Notes: a model not told the origin generated them from the letters alone. A stretch of 64,000 nt of DNA from Nematopogon swammerdamellus (GCA_946902875.1 OX336338.1:4951971-5015970), one strand, 5' to 3'. Shown: positions 1 to 11,469, numbered from the stretch's first letter. A program made the numbers and translations.

Positions 1-300
1 AACTTGTTTGTTTGAACCAACATTCATATCATAAGCTCGTAAGAGGCTATTTACATACTGTTGACTGGCGGCGCGTGCGCTGGCGACACTCCCCACCCCT
101 CCACCACCACCGCCGCCGTCTGGTGCGAAAATAATATTTTATTTATTTATTTTAATTTTTATTTTAAACTTATAAAGAAACAAACAGTTACAATATTAAT
201 ACATAGAAAATTTACTCTAGTCTAACACCTAAACCAGTGAAGTATATTATGTAGATTATGGACTTGGTACCTAATAAATTAGGCTCGCACCACTTTTGTC

Positions 301-460
301 AGCCTCGGTAGCCCGGTGGTGTGATGGATCGTCATGGGTAACCGTTGGACCGTTGAGGATCAACGTGGTTCGCATTCCACGTAAAACTGTAGTTTCCTTA
401 CCTTTTACGGTAAGGTTTGAACCAGGGATGGTGAAATAAATTTCAAGGATAGCCAAACTG
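301..460 (+). mobile_element. SINE head fragment (tRNA-like)
   Basis: It starts AGCCTCGGTAGCCCGGTGG and continues with GTGGTTCGCATTCCACG, a B-box-like motif, and GTAAAACTGTAG. This matches the head of the full copy at 25396-25775. Confidence 0.6.
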
Positions 461-1131
461 AAAGAGGTGGATTTTGGAGGGCCTAAAATACAGCGTCTTG
501 ACTAGCATGAAAAAAATATCAAATTATAAATGTCCTGTAGATAGATAATATATTGAATGTTTTTATTGACTTGCATAATTAGTTAACTCTTGACTACGTG
601 CGATTAATATCTCAATTTTATTAACTCATTGACAACTTGATAAAGTATCTTAATATTCATTTTTTTTTGACAATTATTCTACATGTAGTTTATTTAATAT
701 ACTAACATGATTATGTTGATACAAATTACGTATCAAAGTTTGACAAAGGCTCTTTACACCTGATACACTTAAATAAGTCTTTGCAGTCAGAACTCTCATC
801 AAAATAGTTAATCTTGCTCTCAAGCTGTGTTTTCGATAGACTGTATGCGGTGTTATTATGTGGGTAGTCACTAAAGTAGGTACTTGTAAAAATATGTATA
901 AAAAATACCCCAAGAAGAATATATGGCGCAACGTCGGTGGGGAGGGACGGGCAGCGGTGTGGTGCACATGAAGGAAATGGTTACGGAAACCTCTGTAATA
1001 AGAACTCTTACTTATGTAAAGGGCACCTGAAAAAGTATGACGTGTTGTCTCTGTGTAATTTTTGGACTGTATACAAATTTCTTAAAAATAAAACATGTGA
1101 AAAAACCCGAGTACGACGAAAAAAATAATTA
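461..1131. other. AT-rich sequence without recognised features
   Basis: Only short chance reading frames are present; I see no splice-bounded exon or known repeat. Confidence 0.5.
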
Positions 1132-1210
1132 ACAAGGAAAGTTGATCGATAAAGCTGTAGTCTATTCGAATATACGCCGGACTACAACATTTTCGATCAA
1201 CTTTTCTTGT
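1132..1210. repeat. 79-bp imperfect hairpin
   Basis: Arms at 1132-1162 and 1180-1210 pair at about 26 of 31 positions around a 17-nt loop. It could be a MITE remnant or a small-RNA precursor. Confidence 0.6.
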
Positions 1211-1699
1211 ATTCGTTATTTTTATTCGATTAGTTTTTGCCTATTACGGTTTTGTGTTATTTTTATTTTATATTTTTTAATTAATAATTTTTAGTTCTAA
1301 ACCATCAATTGTCGTATATTTTTAAATCGGCTTTTCAAGTTATTCACAACGATACCCCACTCGAAGGGGTTTGAATAAAATAACATTTCATAAATGTTAC
1401 CCATACCATCACCACGAATGAAAAGATACCATCCTTATCTCTTCGCCGTACTCAGTTTATTAAATGGCGGGGCTCCTCGTCGACTCATTCATTCCTAATC
1501 ACTTTTATCGCTAGTTCAGTAATTTTGGATCACTAATTGGGTGACACCTTGTGCCACCTCGCAAACGAGTCGATCAAATCATAACCGATTAAAGAACTAG
1601 TTCTTTTCCTGGTACTTACATATCCGGGTTAGGTTACATATTTTGTATTAATTAAATGTATGACCTCGGAAATCGCATTATTTATAACTGTAAGTATTC

Positions 1700-2040
1700 C
1701 TTGTATTTCCTTTAGATTGATCCATATCGCCGTATTAAACATATATTATATAATTTATTTATTCAAGGTCTGGCTCCACATCAATATTATCGCCATCGAT
1801 CTGTATACTGTCGGGATGACCTTCATGGAAGAGTTGTCTGGCAAGTGTAAGTGTATGGTGTAACTTAAGTATGGCACTTTAAGTGATTAATTAGCAGGCG
1901 AAGCAGCCACACATATATAGGTCATCGCGAGGAAGCCTTATTGCATAAGCTGCGCTTACTCCCTTTTTCTCTTAGCTCTACATATGTTTTAAATGTTCTG
2001 TATCTTACTGTTATGATATGAATGAGCAAATAAACGTCAT
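1700..2040 (+). mobile_element. Possible retroelement 3' end leading into the satellite
   Basis: The segment ends with GAGCAAATAAACGTCATTC, which contains AATAAA, directly before the TCTAC array. This resembles a 3' tail that then expanded. No coding match was recognised. Confidence 0.3.
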
Positions 2041-2528
2041 TCTAATCTACTCTACTCTACTCCACTCAACTCTACTCTACTCTACTCTACTCTACTCTAC
2101 TCTACTCTACTCTACTCTACTCTACTCTACTCTACTCTACTCTACTCTACTCTAATCTACTCTACTCTACTCTACTCTACTCTACTCTACTCTACTCTAC
2201 TCTACTCTACTCTACTCTACTCTACTCTACTCTACTCTACTCTACTCTACTCTACTCTACTCTACTCTACTCTACTCTACTCTACTCTACTCTACTCTAC
2301 TCTACTCTACTCTACTCTACTCTACTCTACTCTACTCTACTCTACTCTACTCTACTCTACTCTACTCTACTCTACTCTACTCTACTCTACTCTACTCTAC
2401 TCTACTCTACTCTACTCTACTCTACTCTACTCTACTCTACTCTACTCCACTACCTACTCTACCCTACCCTACCCTACCCTACCCTACTCTACTCTACTCT
2501 ACTCTACTCTACTCTACTCTACTCTACT
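2041..2528. repeat. TCTAC pentanucleotide satellite, about 490 bp
   Basis: Nearly uninterrupted TCTAC units run through the block, with a few point variants (TCTAA, TCCAC). A sub-block of TACCC units lies at 2459-2485. Confidence 0.97.
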
Positions 2529-3210
2529 GTAACAACACAACCACAACAAAAACCGTTGAAATTTGACGAAAAGTTCATAATGTCAATCGGTTAGGTCATT
2601 CTCGCGTTAACCTAAGACAGACAGTGAGACCGACGGCGTCAGATGTTTCATATTGAAAGCGATATGCGCACAAATTGCACTGGAAGCGTTGCGAATGCGA
2701 AGCGTGCCATTATTGTTTCACACGCGATGTCGGAACTAGCATGGCGGTTTATGATCTCGCAATTGATCCTATTATATTTCTTGCCTCTTCGCTCGCTTTA
2801 ATCTCTGAATTTATTTGTAACGAATAAACTGACACGAATGCAAGCTAATAGAAACATGGCAAAATACTAAATTACATAAATATCAAATGTTTACCTCATT
2901 ATTATCTATACATATAAGAAAATCGTAAAAAAAAAGAAATCTGTACATTGAATATATTCGAAGAAAAAAAAAACAACCGGGGGGCGACTTAGAATTAGTA
3001 ACTGAACATGTTAGAACAGTTTTTAAAATTTTTGTCTGTCTGTACGCGCATCTCGCATAAACCACAGAATGGATTTTGACGAAACTTTGTATAGTGACAG
3101 TGTATTATCTCGGAATAATATAATATAAAAAACTACGCACAAAAAAAAGACTAACGGCGAGGCCGAAGGTAGAGCCTCATTCACTAATATAGGTATTATC
3201 TGATTATTTA
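2529..3210. other. Unassigned repeat-like DNA
   Basis: The segment 3000-3110 has the TTTTTGTCTGTCTGT and GGATTTTGACGAAACTTTG pattern common in insect LINE 3' regions. I recognise no gene. Confidence 0.4.
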
Positions 3211-3213
3211 GAA

Positions 3214-3425
3214 AAGGGATTGAAAATGCCGGCGTTCCTGTTTACCTCTCGCTCACACAATATTGTCGTCTAAAGAAAATAAAGCAATTTGTTCGAAGAC
3301 AAAAATTTGCGAACAAAAAATATACTATGCAAAAAAAAAATTGCATGCCGACTGTACAGGTATAAAACGCCGCCATTTTGAGCCCCTTTCTTTAAATAAC
3401 CAGGTTATACTTTGTAGAAAAAAAA
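3214..3425 (+). repeat. Dispersed repeat, copy 1 of 2
   Basis: It starts GGGATTGAAAATGCCGGCG and ends at ATAACCAGGTTAT. It is repeated with moderate divergence at 42839-43040, and a fragment lies near 48005. Confidence 0.65.
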
Positions 3426-3509
3426 TATATTAAAAAATGGGTTTTTATTGATTTAGGTTTTTACTTGATTTTGAACGAAAAAAAACTGGCATTTGTATGG
3501 AAGTCCTAC

Positions 3510-4015
3510 TTTAGCGCGAGCGGAGGCAGATCAAAATAAATCCATCCTTGGAGATAAACAAAACAAAGAAATTATTCAAATCGGTCGAGCCATTTTCAAG
3601 ATTTTGCCAGACTAACGCACGGCAATTGATTTTTATATATATAGATTTACTTAGCGGTCCCCCGACTCCTTTAAGTAAGTAAACGGAAATTATTTTTTTA
3701 TTTTTAATGGTCGGGGTTTTTTTAATTTTAAATTTTACTTTTATTTCAACCTTTTTTAAAAAAAAACCGCTTGCAAATCGGTCCACTTTTTAAGATAATA
3801 AATTTTTTCATTACTTAATTACATGATTACAAACATAGCTAAGAACCATTCTGATTAAACAAGCTTTTTAATAAAAAAAACCGCATCAAAATCGGACTTA
3901 TTTTTGATGCGGTTTTTTTTATCCGTTTGGGAGCTACGATGCCACAGACAGACGCACCCATACACACACAAGTTAAACTTACCTATAACACCCCTCCATT
4001 TGAGTCGGACGGAAG
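3510..4015 (-). mobile_element. LINE-like 3' debris plus repeat of the CCCCGACGC type
   Basis: The segment includes ATCGGTCGAGCCATTTTC and the block GCCACAGACAGACG to CACCCCTCC. That block recurs at 5880-5970, 6001-6200 and 20570-20770. Confidence 0.5.
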
Positions 4016-4152
4016 TTGAAAATGATCTCAAACAATTGACGATATCATTTCTCTAAGAACGTGATTCACTATTTAAGTCCGCCTTAACTAATCATCTAGA
4101 TGTTCTAATATACTGTTAAGTGTTTCTTGGAGCAATAAAGTATTTTCTATCA

Positions 4153-4440
4153 CATAGCGTCACGCCTGTTTCCCGGTGGGGTAGGCAGAGACAACGGATC
4201 TCCACGTGCCACGATCCAGACACACCTCTGCCGCCTCTTCCACTCCCATAATGTTCTTCATGCATGCTCGTCGGTTACGGGTACTACGCACTTGCCCCTT
4301 TTTGAGCACATGCTCGATCTGGTCCAGGTAAGTGCGTCTAGGGCGACCCTTCCCGACTCTTCCACTCACATTTGCTTCATAAATTTCTTTCATTAGTCTC
4401 CTATCATCCATTTCTATCTATCTATTTATCTTTCTAGTTC
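4153..4440 (-). mobile_element. LINE reverse-transcriptase C-terminal fragment
   Basis: The minus-strand frame reads GRVGKGRPRRTYLDQI, then VRSTRNRRACMK, VCLDRGTWRSVVSAYP and GKQA. This is a widespread insect non-LTR polyprotein C-terminus. An AGAT-type tail follows. The upstream part of the element is missing. Confidence 0.7.
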
Positions 4441-4600
4441 AATGTTGCCGGCACGACCGAAGGGGAAAGCACTGACATGGCACCTTATTCACCGAGATAT
4501 CACATCGAGTTGTAGTCTCGGGTGTAGGTAGTAGGCACCACTGTAGTAGGTGATGCAAGTGGCCAACCATATATGTCAGTTTCCGTAAAAGATAAGACCA
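4440..4600 (+). mobile_element. SINE tail fragment
   Basis: It shows GTTGCCGGCACGACCGAAGG, a CTGACATGGCACC block and GTCAGTTTCCGTAAAAGA, the 3' half of the SINE seen whole at 25396. Confidence 0.6.
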
Positions 4601-4604
4601 CACG

Positions 4605-4895
4605 CTGTATCCCGACAATCCGGGTAAGCAGAGTAATCGGTGTTCTGCTGCAAGTGCTCTTGTAAATTACAGCACAACACCGACCACCACGTTTAGCAAT
4701 GTATTAGGACAAGATAACTATCAAGTGACAAGTTAGGTACGAAGACCCACCTGCTGCATGACTCGATGGAAGGACCGTACCAAGGAGAGAAGTGGCTAGT
4801 CTGTCGCCCTTTAGCGCGGCACCATGTCCTTATCCCTTAGTCGCCTTTTACGACATGCACGGGGAGAGATGCAGTGGGACTAAAAAAAGTTAATA
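4605..4895 (-). repeat. Repeat family A copy
   Basis: It contains GTAATCGGTGTTCTGCTGC, CCTGCTGCATGACTCG and CGCCTTTTACGACATGCACG. Other copies lie at 10400, 13125, 14010, 16145, 27308, 37975, 45645 and 57955. Full length is about 330 bp; no coding capacity is seen. Confidence 0.75.
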
Positions 4896-5032
4896 ATTTG
4901 TGCAAATAACTCGAGTGGCAATCGCGATGTGCCTTTTTGTATCGAGATCCGTTTTGCGCTTTATAATATTGTCGTTGCAACATTTCACCGTTGTTGCGTA
5001 GACATACCGAGGGCGGCGGCGCAAAGAGACTA

Positions 5033-5229
5033 GTACCCTTATCACGAGATTTAACCTACACCGCGTACTACGCTACGCCGTGTTCTCCGCATCATTTTGT
5101 ATGGAGACACGAAGTTCGCAAATGTATCACTAGAGGCGCTGCTCCGTTTCTCCCTAAAAAATGATGCGGAGAACACGGCGGCGGCGTAGCTTAGTACGCA
5201 GTGTAGGTTAAATCTCGTGATAAGGGTAC
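5033..5229. mobile_element. Foldback MITE with about 65-bp arms
   Basis: The left arm starts GTACCCTTATCACGAGATTT and the right arm ends with its complement. Both arms carry the CGTGTTCTCCGCATCATTTT block. The middle is about 60 bp and no gene is present. Confidence 0.85.
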
Positions 5230-5464
5230 AGGTATCTTTTGATTATCACCGCCTCGACGACGCGTGGGTGGGTGACGCTTCTTCGCCTTATGTAATGCTG
5301 TAGGGACACCACGTCTAATGCCTTCCATTGGAAACATTCTTACGCGTACTACATAAAACGTTCGGCACGTGGAACTTTCTCAATAGTTAAGAGGTTCGGA
5401 CATTGACTTGGTTCGAGATAAAAAATGAAAAATAAAAAGTTTAAATAAAAAAGTTAAAGTACAA

Positions 5465-6230
5465 ATTAAAAAAAAAAACCCCCGATGCATCAAAAACCCT
5501 CAAAAAGTAACAAAATGTTTGAAGGCATCGGGGGACCGAGTTAATTTTTTTTACTTAACGGTTCCCCCCGGCGCCTTTAATTCACTAAGCGAAAATTATA
5601 GTTTTGTTTTTTGAGGGTTTTCGTGAGGTTTTTCAAATTTGAAATTCTTTTATTTCAAGCTTTTTAATTAAGAGACGTAATTTGAAGTTGCAATTATTTT
5701 TAGGTTAGGTTATGTTAGGCAAGTAAGATAACAAGTATTAGTATTAGTTTTGTAATAATTTCTGTTTATTTACTTAAAGGCGACGAGTGATCGGCGAAGA
5801 GTAATAAATTTCCATTTTACAGCAGAAACCCTTCACCAATTGAAAGTGTCGATGATCTTCGAATCGGCTGACATGACCTTCATCAAACGATGCCACAGAC
5901 AGAAAAACACACACACAGACGGATGCGTCAGACTTATAACGCCCCTCCTTTTGCGCCGGGGGTTAAAATATACATTCCTACCGACCGCGTTGAGCATTTT
6001 TTAACCCCCGACGCAAACGGAGGGGTGTTATAAGTTTAACGTGTGTGTGTATGTGTTTATGAGCGTGCCTGTCTGTGGCATTGTGGCTCCCAAACGGCTG
6101 GACCGATTTGGATGCGGTTTATTTTATTAGAAAGCTGGTTTAATCGGGATGGTTCTTAGCTATGTTTGTAATCAAGTAATTAAGTAACCAAAAAAATTAT
6201 TAAAACTTTTGTTGTTGTTTTCAACGCTTG
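5465..6230. repeat. Head-to-head pair of the CCCCGACGC-type repeat
   Basis: A minus-oriented copy (about 5565-5968) and a plus-oriented copy (6001-6230) meet across about 30 bp. Both carry the GGGGTGTTATAAG and CTGTCTGTGGCAT blocks. The part 5465-5560 is another piece with ACCCCCGATGC. Confidence 0.6.
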
Positions 6231-7140
6231 AAATAAAGCCTCTTAGTTGCAACGCTGAGTACATGTTACAGTGGATTGCGTTCTACTATTTAATTTGTTA
6301 TGTATATTTTAATTTTTTTTTTCAGTCTCTCCAATATTAAAGATTGCGTTATGGGGGCCTTTCCGCCGTTCGTCCGTGCCCATGGATGAGATTTTCTATC
6401 TCGTTTAATGGGCACCGACGTGGTTGGTGGCTCTTGGCAACGCTGCAATTCCGGCTCGTCTATCCCTGGACGGTTTTTATTATTGATTTCTTTTTTTAGG
6501 TTTAGATGAAATTTTTTTAAGTTAGTTTAAGTTTGTTAGTTTAACATAATAGGTTTACATAGTTAGTTTTATTGATTTTAATTTATTTGAATAATTCTTC
6601 TTTCTAGAGAATAGCTTTTATTACAGGATGAAATTGCGGCATATTTAGAACATCTTGGTGGATTACTAGTTTTCATTTGCTTAAAAATAAGTACATTCTT
6701 AGTGCTACACCTACAAAGGTTTATTTTATAATAGAGAACCATCATTTAAGACATAAATTACATTGAGAACCATCATTTTATAAAAATACTATGACGGCAA
6801 CATTGACAATGAATTAATTTATTAGGAAATATGAGTGTGAGGCCGTGACTTATAGATTTTTACCTGCCTACATATCAATTTAAATGGCATCGGTGACAAA
6901 CGACATTCTCGTCTTCTTTCCACACGCGGAGCTCCTACACCTGAACTAATCGCTAGGTAATAATACGAATTGAGGAAAACAATAGATATGGAAAGCGGAA
7001 CAATTTCGTACAAGGACATATTATTTTAAAGCTAGACGAATTATTTCGTGATACTTAGAGATAACATGATTTTTTTTTTGTATCCATTGCAAGTATTTTA
7101 AAAAATTGCTAACAATTTTTTTATTAACTATAAGCGAGAC
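6231..7140. other. Unassigned sequence
   Basis: A GC-richer block (6335-6475) has no open frame bounded by splice sites. The rest is AT-rich. Confidence 0.4.
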
Positions 7141-7149
7141 GATAAGTAA

Positions 7150-7640
7150 TCCTCATATATATAATTCTTCTGTACGTGTGTTTGTCACCTAGCTGCGCCT
7201 AAACGGCTGGATCGATTTGGATGATGTATCTAAATAGAAGTATTCTATACTGGTGTTGTATATTTACTGAGCTGAATTACTGCGGATATCATATTGTAAG
7301 TCGTAATGGTACTTCAAAAAGAACATTTTCTTTAATTTATGCTTTGACCCAGTAACTGGGTCCTAGCGGACCTCAAAAATATTTAAAATGGGGTCCTAAC
7401 AATAATTTTAATAAAAGGATTCTAGAAAATTGGTCAGAACCTTCCCAGATCAAATTTTGTGTGTATATTTGAGTGGGTCCCCGGATGGTTTGAAAATACA
7501 ATTGAACCCCGTAGATGGCGTGATAAGTCCACGCGGACGAAGTTTTGTTTTTATAAAAACCAGCATTAGTGGCTGCTCCGAGGGCATTGAAATAAGCCCT
7601 ACGATATCCCGAGCGGAGCCGCGCGCAAAAAGTAGTGCAG
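7150..7640 (+). repeat. Retroelement-like 3' debris
   Basis: It has CTAAACGGCTGGATCGATTT at the start and CACGCGGACGAAG near the end, a pattern typical of lepidopteran non-coding repeats. Confidence 0.45.
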
Positions 7641-7857
7641 AATAATTTCGAATTAATTAATTAAGAATTAATTAAGCAGGCGAAATAAAACATTACTAAG
7701 GGTTTCCTCGTGCGTTGAAGTCTTTTACAAATAAAATGCCCACACATTATTACAATTAATTCTGAACAACGAATTTTCTGAATGGTCCGTCGCATTCTAA
7801 GACATTTTATTGATGACATCGTTTTCACTTCACACGCATCTGGTAATATGTACACAT

Positions 7858-7995
7858 ATTGTATTGTATTGTATATATTTATTGCACTCAAATATAATAA
7901 TGGGCAAAAGGTAACACTTAATACCTCTAGGCATTTTCTAACAGAATACCTTTGGGATATGATAACAGCTAGGTGAGTGGCGGAAAGAGATATTA
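7858..7995 (+). repeat. Dispersed repeat ending GGTGAGTGGCGGAAAGA
   Basis: It carries TTTATTGCACTCAAAT and CTAGGCATTTTCTAACAGAA. It matches 53393-53487 in the opposite orientation. Confidence 0.6.
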
Positions 7996-8047
7996 TAAAT
8001 ATTATGATATGACAGATGTACGGGAATACAAATATATCATGTCTGAC

Positions 8048-8110
8048 ATAAAAAAAACCGGCTAAGTGCGAGTCGGACTCGCGCACCGAGGTAACCTAAA
8101 AAGGGCCCAT
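8048..8110 (+). repeat. Repeat with AAGTGCGAGTCGGACTCGCG
   Basis: This block recurs at 21665 and 57287, with a partial at 41066. It is a common lepidopteran repeat end. Confidence 0.65.
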
Positions 8111-8473
8111 TCGAGCTGTGTGATCAATTGACCTGTTCGGCTCAGCCGCAACAGTCCGCAGACTGGGCGGGCTTATTCAATTTACTTACTTACTTACAAG
8201 TAAAAATTACAGGAGGTCGCGCTAAGTAAGTCTCGGCCGACAACTTAGCTATACCGCAGGTAAAGTAGCTATACTTACTTCACAATGCGGGTGACCTTAT
8301 CCAAAGAGTCAAATAAAAATCTCAAACACGGATTTGCAAATCCACATCGACCTTTGCATTACATACACAGTCGCTTGGATTAAAAGTCAAATATTTTATT
8401 CAAGGTCAATAATTGTAGAAATGATAAATTCGTGAAAATTTGCATTATCGTTTTGAAATCTTAGGTACGCGCT

Positions 8474-8925
8474 AGGTTTTAGCATCCTTAAGGGCCGGAT
8501 AAGGGCTTAGCTCGTCTTGTTCACAGTCACACGTGTCCAAACATTCGTTTTGGAAATATTTCTAATATTATGCAAAATGGCATACCAGGTTTTAGCATCC
8601 TTAAGGGCCGGATAAGGGCTTAGCTCGTCTTGTTCACAGTCACACGTGTCCAAACATTCGTTTTGGAAATATTTCTAATATTATGCAAAATGGCATACCA
8701 GGTTTTAGCATCCTTAAGGGCCGGATAAGGGCTTAGCTCGTCTTGTTCACAGTCACACGTGTCTAAACATTCGTTTTGGAAATATTTCTAATATTATGCA
8801 AAATGGCATACTAGGTTTTAGCATCCTTAAGGGCCGGATAAGGGCTTAGCTCGTCTTGTTCACAGTCACACGTGTCCAAACATTCGTTTTGGAAATATTT
8901 CTAATATTATGCAAAATGGCATAAG
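8474..8925. repeat. Four tandem copies of a 113-bp unit
   Basis: The block AGGTTTTAGCATCC starts at 8474, 8587, 8700 and 8813. The copies differ at only a few bases. Each unit holds the palindrome ACACGTGT. Confidence 0.97.
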
Positions 8926-9017
8926 CTACGTCACCAGGCTGCAATCTGAAAGAGCAATTTTTTCAATTATTTATTTTTTTTAATAAATTAATTTGTTATT
9001 TTACATACGCCTTTTCA

Positions 9018-9180
9018 GAAGTACGTTTATTACACCTGCCCACATATTTCACCCCAAGTATAGTCTCGGGTCCTTCAAGAGACGCGTGATTAGGCACCTG
9101 TCAGGCCGGCATGGCATTTGCAACCCACGCGTACGATCGAATGTCCATGGGCGTCGCTAGACACCTTATGGGTGACTAAA
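9018..9180 (+). mobile_element. LINE 3' end fragment (CR1/Jockey-like)
   Basis: It carries AGTATAGTCTCGGG, GGCACCTGTCAGGCCGGCAT and TTAGACACCTTATGGGTG, shared with 24390-24730. Confidence 0.65.
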
Positions 9181-9529
9181 TCTGGTGCGACAGACAGACA
9201 GACACCATAGTGATCCTATAAACGTTCAGTTTTTCCTCTTTTAAGGTACGTAACCCTAAAAAGCTCGATTAAAAAAATCTGTACTATTGGAAAAGACAAA
9301 CAATATGCTAACCATTGGTCTTTAACTAACAAGGTTAGTTTTTAAAAACGTGCTTATTTTGAAAAGATCTGTTAAATACAATGTCCAAGAAATAAAATAA
9401 ATGCACTTTAAAATTTAATTCTCTCCATAATCGTACAACAAAAGACTTAAATAGAAATATAGATAACTTTTTTGTTTACAATCGTTGCTTGTTAGTTTTA
9501 TGTTTTTTTTTATCGATAGCTTGACTGGT

Positions 9530-9665
9530 GGCATTGTTTCACCTACAAGTAGGTGTCTAACGATGCCCGTGGACATTCTGTGATGCGCAGAGATTGCGAA
9601 TGCCATGCCGGCCTGACAGGAGACTTTTCACACCCCTTTTGAAAAACCGCAGGCACACCCGGGCG
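9530..9665 (-). mobile_element. LINE 3' end fragment (CR1/Jockey-like), inverted
   Basis: It is the reverse complement of the same 3' end: GCGAATGCCATGCCGGCCTG followed by CACGCCCCT-like sequence. Confidence 0.6.
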
Positions 9666-9674
9666 ACCGCACCT

Positions 9675-9958
9675 TCGATGATTAACCGTTCGGCCATTGA
9701 GGCTGACCGTTGTTCTGATTTACCGTAAAACTGTGGGCCCTCGGTGGTAAGATTTAGCCCGACCGGTTTGACATCACCGTATTAAAAGGTCGGTCGAAGC
9801 GGCTATGTCTAATAAATTCGTATTTGCCCAGTTCAGCGTAGCCGGCACGACCAAATGGAAGCACCTGACATGGCACCTAGTTCTCCAAGGTGTTATGCGC
9901 TCACATCACGGGTGTAATAAATAAGAGATGTATCCAACCATGTTCCACAAAAAACTCC
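9675..9958 (+). mobile_element. SINE copy, diverged
   Basis: It contains GTAAAACTGTGGGCC, GGTCGGTCGAAGCGG, CCAGTTCAGCGTAGCCGGC and a CCACAAAAAAC end, in SINE order. Confidence 0.65.
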
Positions 9959-9984
9959 GTTAATAAACATTACTCTTTTTTATG

Positions 9985-10255
9985 TATGGGTGGCTGAGTC
10001 GGAGGGGCCAAGCATATGCTCCGATCAGCCAATATCACCTCTGAGAAGGTAGGTGCCATACCGGAGACTTCCCTGGATTACTGGCTATACTGGACTAGAG
10101 GAGAACACAACCGAGGCTGCTATGCGGCCGTCTTACATCCAGTACGGGGGTATCAACCCGGTCGGCTACAATTTGAGCCTACCACCTAGTAAGCGGCAAG
10201 GGAAGGGACCTACAGTTTTACACCGGTTCCGAACGGTGAAGTAGCAGATGTAAAG
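9985..10255 (-). mobile_element. SINE, second 3'-tail subfamily
   Basis: In reverse it reads GTAAAACTGTAGGTCCCTT, ACCACC/CTAGTA, TGGCTATACTGGACTAG-type sequence and CCACCCATAC. It shares head and middle with the 25396 copy but has a different tail. Confidence 0.65.
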
Positions 10256-10274
10256 GTATGCACGTAAATTTTTT

Positions 10275-10372
10275 CGTCAGTAAAAACCCATTGATACACG
10301 CCGACCGGATTCGAACCTTGGACCTCTCGCATGAGAAGCCGATGCTCAAACCACTCGGCCGACTCTGATTTA
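10275..10372 (-). mobile_element. tRNA-like sequence (SINE head or pseudogene)
   Basis: The minus strand reads GTCGGCCGAGTGGTTTGAGC and GGTTCGAATCC, which fit Pol III A and B boxes. The stems do not pair as in a working tRNA. Confidence 0.5.
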
Positions 10373-10399
10373 ATCTATTCACAAAGGATCTTTGCTAGT

Positions 10400-10738
10400 A
10401 CCATGTGGGACCGGTACTTAAAAGAATAGCCCATCTCATAACTCATAACTACATCTCTTTCGGTAAATTCTTAAAAGGCGACTAAGGGATACCTAAGGAC
10501 AAGATGGATGAGTGCTAAAGGGTTACAGGGTAGCTACCTCTCACCTTGGAACGGTCTTTCCACCGAGTCATGCAGCAGGTAGGTCTTCGTGCCTTACTTG
10601 CTGCTTGATAGTTATCTTGTCCGAATACTTTGCTAAACGTGGTGCCGCGGTGTTGTGCTGCAATTTACAAGAGTACCTGCAGCACAACTCCGATTACTCT
10701 GCTCGCCCTGATTGTCGGGATACAGCGTGTGGTATATT
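10400..10738 (+). repeat. Repeat family A, near full-length copy
   Basis: It runs from the CCGGTACTTAAAAGAATAGC block to GATTGTCGGGATACAGCGTG and a short TGTTTG tail. Confidence 0.75.
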
Positions 10739-10869
10739 TGTTAGTTTGTTTGAACTATTTGCCAGCCATTATAATTGTAGAGAGGTCACTAAGCAGTGTC
10801 TAACAACGGTCTAGCTGGCAGGCAGCGGGTAAATCGTGCTAACCACAGAAACATTTAACCGCTTTCAAC

Positions 10870-10990
10870 TCACCACCGCCGCGCCGTCGATCTCCGCGCA
10901 GAGACGGCGCAAGGCGTGAGCGACGTGGGCGACCGCCAACGGCCTCGCGGCCCGAAGGGCCTCGCGCCTCGAAAGTTCATTCAGCTTTGA
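10870..10990 (-). other. GC-rich block with exon-like signature
   Basis: The minus strand has an open frame reading ELSRREALRAARP, then HVAHALRRLCAEIDG, ending at a donor GGTG|GTGAGT at about 10872. It could be an exon of an unseen minus-strand gene or old repeat. I cannot identify it. Confidence 0.3.
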
Positions 10991-10999
10991 TTCATGAAA

Positions 11000-11460
11000 A
11001 ATATACAGCTATTTCCATTAAAAGAGACCCCGAGTAAACATGTTTAGACTTAATCAAAGTCAAACAAAACCTTACTATAAAGCCTTTATCCGACACAATA
11101 TGGGAAAGCTGGACAGACGCAGTGAATATTGCAATAATACAGTGGCTGTATTATTGCGATTTCATGATGTTGTTGACTGTATGTAGTATAGGCAAAAATT
11201 GAGAGGGCAATCGCAAAATTTATCTTGCCCACATCAAATTAAAGTGCCCCGCCACTGTCCGCGATAGTTTCGTCACCCTCGCGAACTTCATCGATTGCCC
11301 ACACAAATACCAGCGCCGCCGCCACCAGCTCTGCCCGCAAAGTGGGCTATCGCTATTATAGAGACACCAAGTTAAAGTCGAACGCTGAACGCGCTGCCGT
11401 CGATCAGACGGCACGCGGCTGTGTTACGTTCACCACGGTGCGACACGCCGGGAACGATAC
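11000..11460. other. Upstream region of the secreted protein gene
   Basis: It is mixed sequence with a GC-richer part (11220-11440). No repeat family is recognised and no regulatory site can be named. Confidence 0.35.
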
Positions 11461-11469
11461 GTGAATAGT

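Noticed and set aside
8474..8925. CRISPR-like array
   Set aside because: The four units are contiguous 113-bp copies without variable spacers, and the genome is eukaryotic.
10275..10372. Possible functional tRNA gene
   Set aside because: Box-like motifs are present, but the acceptor, anticodon and T stems do not pair properly.
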